Assembly (NCBI GenBank): GCA_938084685.1
Contig: CALKGE010000008.1
Location: forward strand, 1-64,000
Reading direction: 5' to 3'
DNA length: 64,000 nt
DNA from: an uncultured Pirellulaceae bacterium
Lineage (GTDB): Bacteria; Planctomycetota; Planctomycetia; Pirellulales; Pirellulaceae
Shown here: piece by piece, positions 56,163 to 64,000 of the stretch
How the letters are laid out: each line of letters starts with the position of its first letter
Position numbering within the stretch: position 1 is the stretch's first letter
Translations under genes and position numbers: made by a program
Notes under the pieces: generated by a model
The model's input: only the letters and a program-made list of their open reading frames with translations
Database searches by the model: none
What the model was told of the DNA's origin: nothing

Positions 56163-57788
56163 CTAGCTGTCTTTCAGGATCGCAGCGGCGGCATTACGAC
56201 CACAGGTACCCATGACGCCACCTCCGGGATGACTGGCAGCTCCGCAGAGATACAAGCCGTGCAGGGGAGTACGGTGATCTGCCCATCCGGTAACCGGGCG
56301 GTTAAAGAAGAGTTGGTTCGGTGACATCGCGCCCTGCATGATATTACCACCGGTCAATCCAAACTCACGTTCCAAATCCAATGGACTCAACACTTGCCGA
56401 TGCTCTATCGCCTCGGGCACATTCGGAGCATAACGGGCGAGTAATTGGATACAGCGATCGGCAAAATCTTCCTTGATCTCATCCCAGTGTTTTCCTTCCG
56501 CCAATGCGTAGGGAGCAAACTGTACGAAAATATTCATCAAGTGCTTGCCTTCCGGAGCGATTGTCGGGTCCAGGCTGGTCGGGATGGTGATCTCCAGAAC
56601 CGGCTCGGTACTGGGCCAACCGGCAACTGCATCGGCATAAGCTCGTTCGATATATCCCATTGTGGGACTGATATGGATTGTCCCATGATGATGAGGTCCA
56701 GCACCCTCTCCTTTTTTGCAATTGAATTGCGGGAGCTCATTGAGAGCCAGATTGATTTTCATGGACGCTGAACTGTAGTCGATGCGATTGACCGCATGTA
56801 AAAACCGTTCAGGCAAATGCTCAGCTTTCACCAATCGATTAAACGTCAGATTGGCATCGACGCTGGAGGCGACTACAGGTGCTTCCAGCAGACGTCCATC
56901 TTCCAGAGTGACACCAACTACTTTGCCGTCTTCCACCAGAATTCGCCGCACTTCGGATTCCCGATAGATATCGACCGACAGACTCTTGCAAACGGAAGCG
57001 ATTGCCTCAGACAGCGACCCCATACCTCCCTGCACATACCCCCAAACTCCACGCTGGCCGCCAGCCTTCCCCATCACATGATGCAGCAGCACGTAGGCCG
57101 AGCCGGGCGCTGATAACGATTGGAAGCTGCCGATGATCGCATCTGTCCCCAAAGTGGCGCGTAAGACTTCGCTTTCAAACCGGTTTTCGAGAATTGGCCG
57201 GGCAGCACCCATTAACAGGTCCATGGCATCCGGGAGATCTTCTCCCAACTCACCCAATGCCTGGTAGAGGCTGAACAGTCGTGCTGAATCCTTGACTTTG
57301 GAAGTCAGACTGCGGCTTCTCCAGCTTCCAGGCAGTGGCAACAGGTTGGGAGCCGGTTGCTGCATCAGCGGCTCCACGACCTGAGCTATTCGTTCGAGTT
57401 GCTCACAATAACGAGGGTACTGCTCTGCGTCAGCTTTACTGAACTGGGCGATCTGCTGCTGATTCGCTGCCATGTCTGGCCCGAGTGTCAAACTGCGTCC
57501 GTCCAGCAGGGGAGTAAAAGAAGAGGGACTTCGGCGAAGAATCTTGAAACCATTCTCAGCCAGACGCAGGTCTTCCAAGATTTGCGTTTCCAACAGGCTG
57601 ACAACATAAGCTGCTGTGGAGACTTTATAGCCTGGCCAAAGTTCTTCCGAGTTAGCACACCCGCCAAGCACGTGACGACGTTCCAGGACACAGACTTTTT
57701 TTCCTGCCCGAGCGAGATACGCTGCCGTTACCAGACCGTTGTGGCCACCACCAATCACGATGGCATCATATCGATCAAAACCAGACAT
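56163..57788 (-). CDS. Phytoene-desaturase-like FAD oxidoreductase
   Basis: 541 aa. Rossmann motif DAIVIGGGHNGLVTAAYLARAGKKV with an acidic Glu after it (VLERR), then VLGGCANSEELWPGYKVSTAAYVVSLL. The C-terminal FAD signature LYLCGAASHPGGGVMGTCGRNAAAAIL is present. This matches the CrtI-like/PYROXD2 group rather than a proven carotenoid enzyme. No carotenoid genes lie nearby, so a lipid or unknown substrate is equally likely. Confidence 0.9.
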   Translation of the reverse strand: MSGFDRYDAIVIGGGHNGLVTAAYLARAGKKVCVLERRHVLGGCANSEELWPGYKVSTAAYVVSLLETQILEDLRLAENGFKILRRSPSSFTPLLDGRSLTLGPDMAANQQQIAQFSKADAEQYPRYCEQLERIAQVVEPLMQQPAPNLLPLPGSWRSRSLTSKVKDSARLFSLYQALGELGEDLPDAMDLLMGAARPILENRFESEVLRATLGTDAIIGSFQSLSAPGSAYVLLHHVMGKAGGQRGVWGYVQGGMGSLSEAIASVCKSLSVDIYRESEVRRILVEDGKVVGVTLEDGRLLEAPVVASSVDANLTFNRLVKAEHLPERFLHAVNRIDYSSASMKINLALNELPQFNCKKGEGAGPHHHGTIHISPTMGYIERAYADAVAGWPSTEPVLEITIPTSLDPTIAPEGKHLMNIFVQFAPYALAEGKHWDEIKEDFADRCIQLLARYAPNVPEAIEHRQVLSPLDLEREFGLTGGNIMQGAMSPNQLFFNRPVTGWADHRTPLHGLYLCGAASHPGGGVMGTCGRNAAAAILKDS

Positions 57789-57849
57789 TTTCTATTACCA
57801 ATTCATAAAGGAGCGGCCGGTACGCAACCGGAAATTCAGGTAGAGACGA

Positions 57850-59397
57850 TTACCATTTCAGCCCAAATTGCTCACCGCCTGAAGAACGATCACGGCCTCC
57901 TTTGAGTGGAGCATCAGACCGTTTGACTGCCAATTCGCGAGGAGGCAGTTCTTCTTCCGTATCCCGTCTGGTCTTCTTTTCCGGAGCGGCAGTGGTCTGC
58001 TTGATTGACAATGCAATGCGTTGATTAGGTACGTCAACAGACAGAATCTTGACGGAGACTTCCTGCCCTTCACTCACTTCCGTGCTCACCACGCTCACGC
58101 GACGATGAGCCAGTTCGCTGATATGGACGAGTCCTTCAATGCCGGCCGCCAATTTCACGAACGCTCCGAAATCAGCAATGCGGGAGACAACCCCGGAAAC
58201 AACTTCGCGAACTCGAAATCGTTCATTAATCCCTTCCCAGGGATGGGCCTGCATGGCACGCAATGACAAACTCAGTTTCCCGGTTTCAGGATTGATCTTC
58301 TCCAGTCGAACTCGAACCTTGTCACCCTCTTTCACAAGTTCACTCGGGTGTTTCACTCGTTCCCAGCTCATTTGACTAATGTGAATCAAGCCGTCGATAC
58401 CACCGATATCGACAAACGCGCCGAAGTCTTTCACGCTACGAACCGTTCCCTCATGAACGCTGCCGACTTCCAATGCTCCCAGTTTCTGTTCGCGTTGTTC
58501 GGCTGCCTCACGTTCCATAATGGAACGATGACTGAGGACCAGATTACGCCGTTCTGCATTGACTTCGGTCACGACACACTGCAACTTCTTACCAACGTAC
58601 TCGTCAAAATTCTCGACTCGGTAAATCGAAATCTGGCTGGCTGGGATGAATCCGCGAATCGAGTTCACCTGACATTCCAAGCCACCTACATTACTTCCCG
58701 TAATGGTGACATCGATGACGGATCCTTCCTGCAAATCGCTCCAATCGGCAACCGAAACTGCGGCCCCTGGGACCGTCAATTCGTAGATCTGATCTTCCTC
58801 ATTGAAACCGGTCACGATGACATCGATGTCCGAGCCAACTTCTGGAACTTCAGTAAACACCTGCAGAGAAATAACACCTTCGTTGGACGCTCCTAGTGAG
58901 ACAAACAGGTGACTGGCGTCGATACGTAAAACGGTCGCTCGACGACGATCATCTGTTTCCACCTGGGAGGATGACGACGGCGTTGACTGATCCATTAAAT
59001 CATCAATACTCTGATCTCCCAGCGCAGCTGCAATTTCCGCTTCCAGGTCCTGAGGCAGTTGATCTCGAACCGACGGAACTGGCACGGGGCCCTTGTTTGG
59101 TGCCGGACCTGGTACTGATGGAAATTTACCACCCACATGAGGCTTGGCACCTCGAGGCACGTCGTCACCTTTGCTTGGAGTGTTACGACGTGAGCCGATC
59201 TGGATTTTACGGCCGCTCTCGGTCCCTTCCGTAGCCACCGGTTCAGACGGTGCCTCGGTAACTGGCTGAGCGGCAACTGGCTGATCGGCAACTGGCTGAG
59301 CGGATTCGGAGGCTGCTGCCTGATTCACTTCTGCGGCATCAGTAGGCTCGGAGTTCTCATTGGATTCGGGCTGGGGATTCGTCTCGTCTGTCATCAT
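57850..59397 (-). CDS. S1 RNA-binding domain protein (ribosomal protein S1-like)
   Basis: I prefer the ATG at 59397 (MMTDETNPQPESNE) over the GTG at 59427. ~515 aa: an acidic, Ala/Glu/Pro-rich tail (~1-140) and four S1 domains (~155-215, 225-295, 305-380, 390-465). The later two have the classic GTVRSVKDFGAFVDIGGIDGLIHISQM and GVVSRIADFGAFVKLAAGIEGLVHISEL. Likely a ribosome-associated or mRNA-binding S1 homolog; S1 of this phylum is often shortened. Separated by 61 bp from the flavoprotein gene. Confidence 0.9.
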   Translation of the reverse strand: MMTDETNPQPESNENSEPTDAAEVNQAAASESAQPVADQPVAAQPVTEAPSEPVATEGTESGRKIQIGSRRNTPSKGDDVPRGAKPHVGGKFPSVPGPAPNKGPVPVPSVRDQLPQDLEAEIAAALGDQSIDDLMDQSTPSSSSQVETDDRRRATVLRIDASHLFVSLGASNEGVISLQVFTEVPEVGSDIDVIVTGFNEEDQIYELTVPGAAVSVADWSDLQEGSVIDVTITGSNVGGLECQVNSIRGFIPASQISIYRVENFDEYVGKKLQCVVTEVNAERRNLVLSHRSIMEREAAEQREQKLGALEVGSVHEGTVRSVKDFGAFVDIGGIDGLIHISQMSWERVKHPSELVKEGDKVRVRLEKINPETGKLSLSLRAMQAHPWEGINERFRVREVVSGVVSRIADFGAFVKLAAGIEGLVHISELAHRRVSVVSTEVSEGQEVSVKILSVDVPNQRIALSIKQTTAAPEKKTRRDTEEELPPRELAVKRSDAPLKGGRDRSSGGEQFGLKW

Positions 59398-59675
59398 GGC
59401 GACTGTGGTTTGCTCGCAACGGAGCACTCAACTTGTTAAAAAATCTGTTAGCAATCGTACTTTGTAAAAATACCTCCTCTTACACCCACTTGGTGAAAGG
59501 GAAGGGGGTAATGAGTAGTTTACCAATGCCTCTGTCAAATGGGTAGTCAGCTAATGGCTGGGTTCATAAAGCACTAAACTATTGGCGAGCAGATGTTGAC
59601 GAACCATAGGTTGGAAACGGAATATAGTAATAGGGTCATAACCGACCACACCATTGTTCAAGGTATGACAAAAGC

Positions 59676-60242
59676 GTGAATACATTCTCCTCCCGTTACG
59701 GCGCCGCGATAACAGCACTGATCGACACCAACAGGACCATTGCCATCGACCAGGGAGTGGCCAATCAGGATTTACTGCCCGATCTTGAGGCAGCCACGAT
59801 TGACACCCTTTTTGACTCGCCGGTGGTGGACCATGACTTGGCGGCATGTTGCTTATCTGCGGTCTGGTTGTGGAACGATTTTCTCGACGAGTCGCACTCG
59901 ATCAGTCAGCAAATCGATACTGCCGACGGAAGTTTCTGGCATGGCATCATGCACCGACGAGAATGCGATTACTCCAATGCCAAATACTGGTTCCGAAAAG
60001 TTGATCAGCATCCCATTTTCGCTCCGCTTGCCGAACAGACCGTTGCATTGGCAGGCGGCAACGACAGATATGGCTTGGTAAGTGATGGTGAGTGGGACCC
60101 ATATGCGTTTATAGATCTTTGTCAGCAAGCAGGTTCTGGTGACAACGCACTGCGGACGTATTGCCAACAGGTAACTCGCGTTGAATGGGAACTGTTGTTT
60201 GACTATTGTTACAGCCGAGCGCTTGGAAATTATCCTTCGTAA
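59676..60242 (+). CDS. Conserved hypothetical protein, 188 aa
   Basis: Starts at GTG (59676). Soluble and helical, with recurring aromatic residues (AVWLWNDFLDESHSISQQI, DGSFWHGIMHRRECDYSNAKYWFRKV, WDPYAFIDLCQQA). The last part suggests TPR-like helical pairs. No family is recognised. Located 22 bp before the zinc-ribbon gene. Confidence 0.75.
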   Translation: MNTFSSRYGAAITALIDTNRTIAIDQGVANQDLLPDLEAATIDTLFDSPVVDHDLAACCLSAVWLWNDFLDESHSISQQIDTADGSFWHGIMHRRECDYSNAKYWFRKVDQHPIFAPLAEQTVALAGGNDRYGLVSDGEWDPYAFIDLCQQAGSGDNALRTYCQQVTRVEWELLFDYCYSRALGNYPS

Positions 60243-60264
60243 GTTGAAGCCGGGAAACTAAACT

Positions 60265-60894
60265 ATGCCATTCCAATTTCGATGTCCCAACGGTCATCTG
60301 CTGGAAGCGGAAGACCATGACGTAGGTCAGATTGTCAATTGCCCTGTCTGTGTAACGGCGATGGCAATTCCTCCCAATCCGGCTGGCCCTCCGGTTGCCA
60401 TGCCGGTCTCGCCTGCTGCCCCAGTTGCCGCTCCAGGTCCGATTGCCACGGGTGGTTACGAGATGGGCGGCGTTGCAGAATCCGAGCCCGAAGTGTTGGC
60501 GGAGGAAGTGGAAGTCTTCCCCGATGTTACGGGTGAAACAGAGCTGGCAGACGATCAGGTCACTGTCGATACGGGCGAAGAATCCGATCAGGAATCCGAT
60601 GTTCCAGACTTTGACAGTGACAATGCCAATCAGGACGAATTGCATATCGCCTGTCCCAACGGGCATGTGTTGGCGGTGACCAGAGACCTGCTGTATGAAG
60701 AGGCAATTTGCCCTCACTGTAACGAGTCTTTTGAATTGCTGGAGCAGAACAGCGTAGAGGCAAAGCAAAAGCGAGCGCTGCAGGCAGAAAAGCGAGCGGA
60801 AAAAGCTGAACGAGTGTTTCTTTACTGGGGAATCGGCATAGCAGTTCTTGTCGTCGCCGGAATTATCGGACTCTCGATCGCCTACGCCAGCTGA
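60265..60894 (+). CDS. Double zinc-ribbon membrane protein
   Basis: 209 aa. Two Cys4-type ribbons: residues ~5-33 (FRCPNGHLLEAEDHDVGQIVNCPVC) and ~129-155 (IACPNGHVLAVTRDLLYEEAICPHC). Both have the same C-P-N-G-H spacing, followed by C-P-x-C. Between them is a Pro/Ala-rich then acidic linker. One C-terminal membrane helix (~187-207) ends the protein, so it is tail-anchored with the ribbons in the cytoplasm. The N-terminal ribbon resembles planctomycete zinc-ribbon modules; function unknown. Confidence 0.85.
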   Translation: MPFQFRCPNGHLLEAEDHDVGQIVNCPVCVTAMAIPPNPAGPPVAMPVSPAAPVAAPGPIATGGYEMGGVAESEPEVLAEEVEVFPDVTGETELADDQVTVDTGEESDQESDVPDFDSDNANQDELHIACPNGHVLAVTRDLLYEEAICPHCNESFELLEQNSVEAKQKRALQAEKRAEKAERVFLYWGIGIAVLVVAGIIGLSIAYAS

Positions 60895-61020
60895 CGGTCA
60901 GGCCGGCCAGTCTGATTTACACCGATAGAGAATTCCATACAATGATGTACAGTCCTTGGCACTCACCGTAACGCTGCCAACGATCATTCACCAACAATCT
61001 TTAGGAGTTAGGTTTCCAAA

Positions 61021-61347
61021 ATGAGCAACGCTTTGGAAGTTACAACAGACAATTTTGATGCTGAAGTTTTACAAGCTGGAGAACCAGTCTTAGTCGACTT
61101 TTGGGCTCCCTGGTGTGGTCCGTGCCGTCAGATCGCTCCGATGATCGACGAGCTGGCCGACGAAAACGCTGGCAGCGTTAAAGTTGTGAAGGTCAACATT
61201 GATGAGTCCGGAGAATTGGCTCAGCAGTACGGTGTTAGCAGTATTCCGACACTCATGATTTTCAAAGATGGTCAAACGCAGACGCAACTGATCGGTGCTC
61301 AACCTAAACCCGCCGTCCAGGAAGCTCTGGATGCTGCCAAAGGTTAA
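61021..61347 (+). CDS. trxA: Thioredoxin
   Basis: 108 aa, standard thioredoxin length. Active site WCGPC (FWAPWCGPCRQIAPM), cis-Pro in SIPTLMIFKDG, and the C-terminal helix are present. Reduces protein disulfides in the cytoplasm using thioredoxin reductase. A GGAG-like ribosome-binding site (taggagtt) precedes it. Confidence 0.98.
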   Translation: MSNALEVTTDNFDAEVLQAGEPVLVDFWAPWCGPCRQIAPMIDELADENAGSVKVVKVNIDESGELAQQYGVSSIPTLMIFKDGQTQTQLIGAQPKPAVQEALDAAKG

Positions 61348-61932
61348 TTACCTTTCTTTCAGCTTCTGCCATTTCCCTGTCGAGCAAGGATCTGGCAAGG
61401 ATCTGGCAAGGCCCTGGCAACGACCTTGATCCGGTCCGTTGCTGGTCTATTTAGTTATTGAGAAGTGATAAGCCGAGGCTGTTGGGCGTTCCAGCAGAAA
61501 ATCAACACTGCAAACGGGCTCGTTTTTAGCGGGGATCCAAGTGTTTTTCCACTTACATCGGGCAAGTATCCGGAAATAAATGCCGTATTCGTCACACTCG
61601 TTACGATCGTACACTTTCTTTCAGGAATGCCTGTAAAAGGGTCTGCTCACAGACAACATCTCCAAAGGTACGATCCTTTTTGAGACGATCACTAGCAAAA
61701 CTTGGACAAACTAGCAAAACTTGTGGCCAAACTCGTCCTGTGTCCCCTTTTTGATGGAACGATGCCGGAAAGCCATAAGAATTTGATTTGGTTTGCCAGC
61801 CGACTCATTCATCGGTTGAGCGATTCAAAGTGCAATACTATATTTAAGACTTGACCAATAGGTGGTTTATAAGTGCCACGAATTGTTGGTCATGTAAAAT
61901 GACAAATCCTGTCCTTAACCAACCAGTAAATC
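61348..61932. other. Gene-free stretch with short repeats
   Basis: 585 bp with no convincing gene. Just after trxA, an 11-bp unit (caaggatctgg and a variant) repeats three times at about 61385-61420. Near 61692-61720 the string actagcaaaacttg occurs twice. A 72-codon open frame at 61465-61683 has no ribosome-binding site, and I do not call it. The right end must carry the promoter of the hotdog-ACP cluster. Confidence 0.6.
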
Positions 61933-62424
61933 ATGCAGTTTATCTTGATAGATAAAATCCTCGAACTTAACAAAGGTTCGGATATCACAGCTATCAAGAC
62001 ACTCTCGATTGCTGAGGAATACCTGAAAGATCACTTTCCCCGTTTTCCTGTAATGCCGGGAGTGCTGATGCTGGAAGGGTTGTTTCAAACCAGTGCCTGG
62101 TTGGTACGGGAAAGCGAGGATTTTGCTCATTCGATGATCATCATGAAAGAAGCTCGTAATACAAAGTATGCCGGCTTCGTCTCTCCGGGACAGACATTGA
62201 CGATCCGAGCAGAAATCCTGAAGCAGGATGAAACAACAACGACGCTGAAAGCGACGGGAGAAGTGGATGGCGATGTAGCTGTCTCCTCCAAACTGTTGCT
62301 GGAGCGATTTAATATCCGAGATCGAAAACCTGACCGTGCCAGTCTGGATGCTTATGCAACCCGCAAGCTACGTCAGCAATTTGCCTTACTGTATGACCCA
62401 GCTGAAGAAGTGCTGAATCAGTAA
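61933..62424 (+). CDS. FabZ-like 3-hydroxyacyl-ACP dehydratase (hotdog)
   Basis: 163 aa. Hotdog fold with the FabZ motif HFPRFPVMPGVLMLEGLFQ: catalytic His34 and Glu48 are both present, as in (3R)-hydroxyacyl-ACP dehydratases (fatty acid cycle, third step). The N-terminus VDKILELNKG-like start and the C-terminal helix are normal in length. First gene of a cluster with an ACP, a second hotdog and a KS, in the same strand and closely spaced. Confidence 0.88.
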   Translation: MQFILIDKILELNKGSDITAIKTLSIAEEYLKDHFPRFPVMPGVLMLEGLFQTSAWLVRESEDFAHSMIIMKEARNTKYAGFVSPGQTLTIRAEILKQDETTTTLKATGEVDGDVAVSSKLLLERFNIRDRKPDRASLDAYATRKLRQQFALLYDPAEEVLNQ

Positions 62425-62515
62425 GAGATCCGATAAGACAACTTTCCGTGAATCCAACACCGGTGTAGGATTCACATTTAATACATATAAGTAGGTTTTT
62501 GGGAGTACAACACAA

Positions 62516-62899
62516 ATGCCGACTTCTGATGAAATCTTCGATTCCGTCAAAGAGATTCTGATCGATGCACTTGCATGTGATGACGACGAAGTAACATCCG
62601 ATGCCACTTTAGTAGGTGATCTGGGTGCCGAATCGATTGACTTTTTGGACATTGTTTTCAATCTGGAGCAGAACTTCAGCATCGAAATCCCTCGAAGCGA
62701 ACTGTTCCCTGAAGACATTCTTACCAACGACGAATTTGTTTCCGACGGCAATGTAACCGAAGCCGGTTTAGCTGCTCTCGGTGAACGCATGCCGTTTATT
62801 GATCTGAGTACCTTCAGCAGTAACCCACGTGTTCAGGACTTTGGTAACCTGATGACCGTTGGCGATCTCTGCAAATACATCGAAGGTAAAACCAGCTAG
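62516..62899 (+). CDS. Acyl carrier protein, long form
   Basis: 127 aa, against the usual ~80. The carrier-protein site LGAESIDFLDIV has Ser40 for the phosphopantetheine arm, with helix II continuing VFNLEQNFSIEIP. After that there is an extra ~40-residue insertion (LTNDEFVSDGNVTEAGLAALGERMPFIDLST …) before the last helix (MTVGDLCKYIEGK). The ACP carries growing acyl chains for the adjacent dehydratase and ketosynthase. The insertion suggests a specialised ACP rather than the housekeeping one. Confidence 0.92.
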   Translation: MPTSDEIFDSVKEILIDALACDDDEVTSDATLVGDLGAESIDFLDIVFNLEQNFSIEIPRSELFPEDILTNDEFVSDGNVTEAGLAALGERMPFIDLSTFSSNPRVQDFGNLMTVGDLCKYIEGKTS

Positions 62900-62939
62900 T
62901 AGCAGGTTTTCGTCACTGATTGATCAACTGGGTTGAGTT

Positions 62940-63476
62940 ATGCGCTGGTATTGGATCGATAGGTTCGAAGAGTTTATTAGCGGGACGCGCGCTATCAGCG
63001 TGAAGAATGTCTCGTTAGCCGAAGAGCACATTCATGGGTATTGGCCTGGTTTTCAAGTCATGCCCAATTCGCTCATTATTGAGGGAATGGCTCAGACCGG
63101 CGGGTTGCTCGTGGGTGAAAAAAACCAGTTTGCGGAAAGTGTTGTGCTGGCCAAAGTCAGCAAAGCAATCTTTCATGACGTCGTTGTTCCCGGTGATTCG
63201 TTGCGTTACACGGCGACGGTTGCTGATATACGGGAAGACGGCGGTATTATCATGGGCGAGGTCCATCGCAATGGCGAGCTGATTGCCGAAGTGAATCTCG
63301 TCTTTGCCTGCCTCCGCGGTGAACTCTCCAAAGTCGAGCAGTTCTATCCGGAAGAATTCATTTGCATGCTACGCGGGCTGGACATGTATCGAGTTGGAGT
63401 CACTCCGGACGGCGAGCCGATGATTCCTCCCCAGTTTATGCTGGACGCCGAAGCCGCCATGGAACACGCCAGCTGA
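62940..63476 (+). CDS. FabZ-like hotdog protein lacking the catalytic His
   Basis: 178 aa. It aligns in register with the first hotdog protein: AEEHIHGYWPGFQVMPNSLIIEGMAQ. At the catalytic position Tyr34 replaces His34, while Glu48 is kept. The following hotdog strands and helix are present. It may be a non-catalytic partner of the first protein (as in HadAB-type heterodimers), a differently acting enzyme, or a regulator. Starts ~40 bp after the ACP gene. Confidence 0.85.
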   Translation: MRWYWIDRFEEFISGTRAISVKNVSLAEEHIHGYWPGFQVMPNSLIIEGMAQTGGLLVGEKNQFAESVVLAKVSKAIFHDVVVPGDSLRYTATVADIREDGGIIMGEVHRNGELIAEVNLVFACLRGELSKVEQFYPEEFICMLRGLDMYRVGVTPDGEPMIPPQFMLDAEAAMEHAS

Positions 63477-63803
63477 GTCCGCTCTCGATGGTCTTGTCGA
63501 CATTCTCGTCGATCCTCTCTGCATACCCTTCGACAGATGGTTGGATTCTGTTACCTCCATTTTCACCTCCGCAGTGGATTCACTCTGATTTCACGTGCTA
63601 AGTTGTCACCAACCTTCAGAGATTCAGGATCACCAGCAGCAAAAAACTACGAATCGTGGTTTTCATCACTTTGGGTGCTCGGTTAGAATCCAATGAATAC
63701 TCTCAGCATGGATCTCCTCGCTTAAGTGGAACAGTATGCCGAGTAGTTCAATTCAAACGATCAATAAATCGTTACAGCATCGTCAAGAAGGGATAAACTG
63801 CGC
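63477..63803. other. Gene-free stretch before the ketosynthase gene
   Basis: 327 bp with no supported gene. The end contains AAGAAGGG upstream of the ATG at 63804. A separate promoter for the ketosynthase is possible. Confidence 0.5.
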
Positions 63804-64000
63804 ATGACACGTCGCGTAGTCGTAACTGGAATCGGGACGGTTAACCCATTGGGTAACGACCTGAATACAACCTGGAATAATATCAAGGAAGGTCAGTCGG
63901 GAGTCGCTACGACCACCATCTTTGATGCAAGCAAGTTTCCCACCAAGTTTTGTGCTGAAGTGAAAGGCTTCGATGCAGATGCCTTTGGAGACGATCCAGC
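63804..64000 (+). CDS. 3-oxoacyl-ACP synthase II (FabF-like), partial
   Basis: Only the first ~65 codons lie in the window. The start MTRRVVVTGIGTVNPLGNDLNTTWNNI is the standard FabF N-terminus (VVVTGIG … PLG … W). The catalytic Cys-His-His lie beyond the edge, so whether it is an active condensing enzyme or a chain-length-factor-like copy cannot be seen. It fits the cluster as chain elongation enzyme. Confidence 0.93.
   Translation, partial: MTRRVVVTGIGTVNPLGNDLNTTWNNIKEGQSGVATTTIFDASKFPTKFCAEVKGFDADAFGDDP

Noticed and set aside
56163..57788. Carotenoid biosynthesis enzyme
   Set aside because: The flavoprotein is closer in pattern to the general PYROXD2-like group, and no phytoene synthase or other carotenoid gene is near.
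60109..60768. 219-codon minus-strand frame over the zinc-ribbon gene
   Set aside because: The plus-strand gene has clear zinc motifs and a membrane helix; the minus frame has no recognisable domain.
61465..61683. 72-codon frame after trxA
   Set aside because: No ribosome-binding site, no recognised family, and it lies in a repeat-bearing gap.
61933..64000. Ladderane-type lipid biosynthesis cluster
   Set aside because: Only hotdog, ACP and KS genes are seen. These occur in many FAS-like clusters, and no radical SAM or other distinguishing gene is present in the window.

Overview
The window reads as chromosome of a planctomycete (PVC superphylum, Planctomycetales-like), with moderate GC content. 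The basis is gene-family content. It carries two DUF1501 proteins, one beside a PSCyt1/DUF1549/DUF1553 cytochrome, two large HEAT-repeat 'membrane-bound dehydrogenase' c-type cytochromes, DUF1080 hydrolases, a ceramidase-like Tat protein, and many exported proteins with recognisable signal peptides. Several starts lack a good Shine-Dalgarno sequence, which is common in this group. I cannot place it to genus from the sequence alone.

Layout. (1) 1-11 kb is accessory and partly decayed. It holds a 13-copy decamer array, an AbiEi/AbiEii-like toxin-antitoxin pair with a striking promoter-embedded palindrome, a PSCyt/DUF1501 pair preceded by the remnant of another DUF1501 gene, a lipoprotein, a Fic N-terminal pseudogene, a PepSY-like fragment, a 5'-truncated Fn3 surface protein, an HNH nuclease and a small orphan gene. 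(2) 11-15.4 kb encodes exported hydrolases: a GDSL-DUF1080 fusion, a stand-alone DUF1080 protein and an alpha/beta hydrolase. (3) 15.9-29.2 kb is a minus-strand type IV pilus/type II secretion-like locus. From 5' to 3' it runs: three prepilin-like proteins, a PilM-MshEN-PilN-like fusion, PilO-like, PilT, PilB/GspE, PilC/GspF, two PilP/GspC-like proteins and a secretin with a Gly/Met-rich insertion. (4) 29.7-36.8 kb holds monomeric isocitrate dehydrogenase, an aldo/keto reductase, a ZnuABC-type metal transporter and a Tat-exported sugar isomerase-like protein. (5) 36.9-51.6 kb is an exported catabolism and electron-transfer region: ceramidase-like protein, tandem cytochrome/HEAT dehydrogenase paralogs, DUF1501, and a coupled operon of GH88/GH105-like hydrolase, five-heme cytochrome and beta-propeller protein. 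(6) 51.8-59.4 kb has a DUF11 surface protein, a site-2 protease, an EamA transporter, a phytoene-desaturase-like flavoprotein and a four-domain S1 protein. (7) 59.7-64 kb has a hypothetical protein, a double zinc-ribbon membrane protein, thioredoxin, and a fatty-acid-type cluster (hotdog, ACP, hotdog, KS) cut by the window end. In that cluster the second hotdog protein has Tyr in place of the catalytic His.

No tRNA, rRNA, CRISPR array or intact transposon was recognised. The strongest candidates for something new are the PilM-MshEN-PilN fusion and the Gly/Met-rich secretin in the pilus locus, the paired active/inactive hotdog proteins around an unusually long ACP, the palindromic AbiE-like promoter, and the phase-variation-like decamer array at the left edge.
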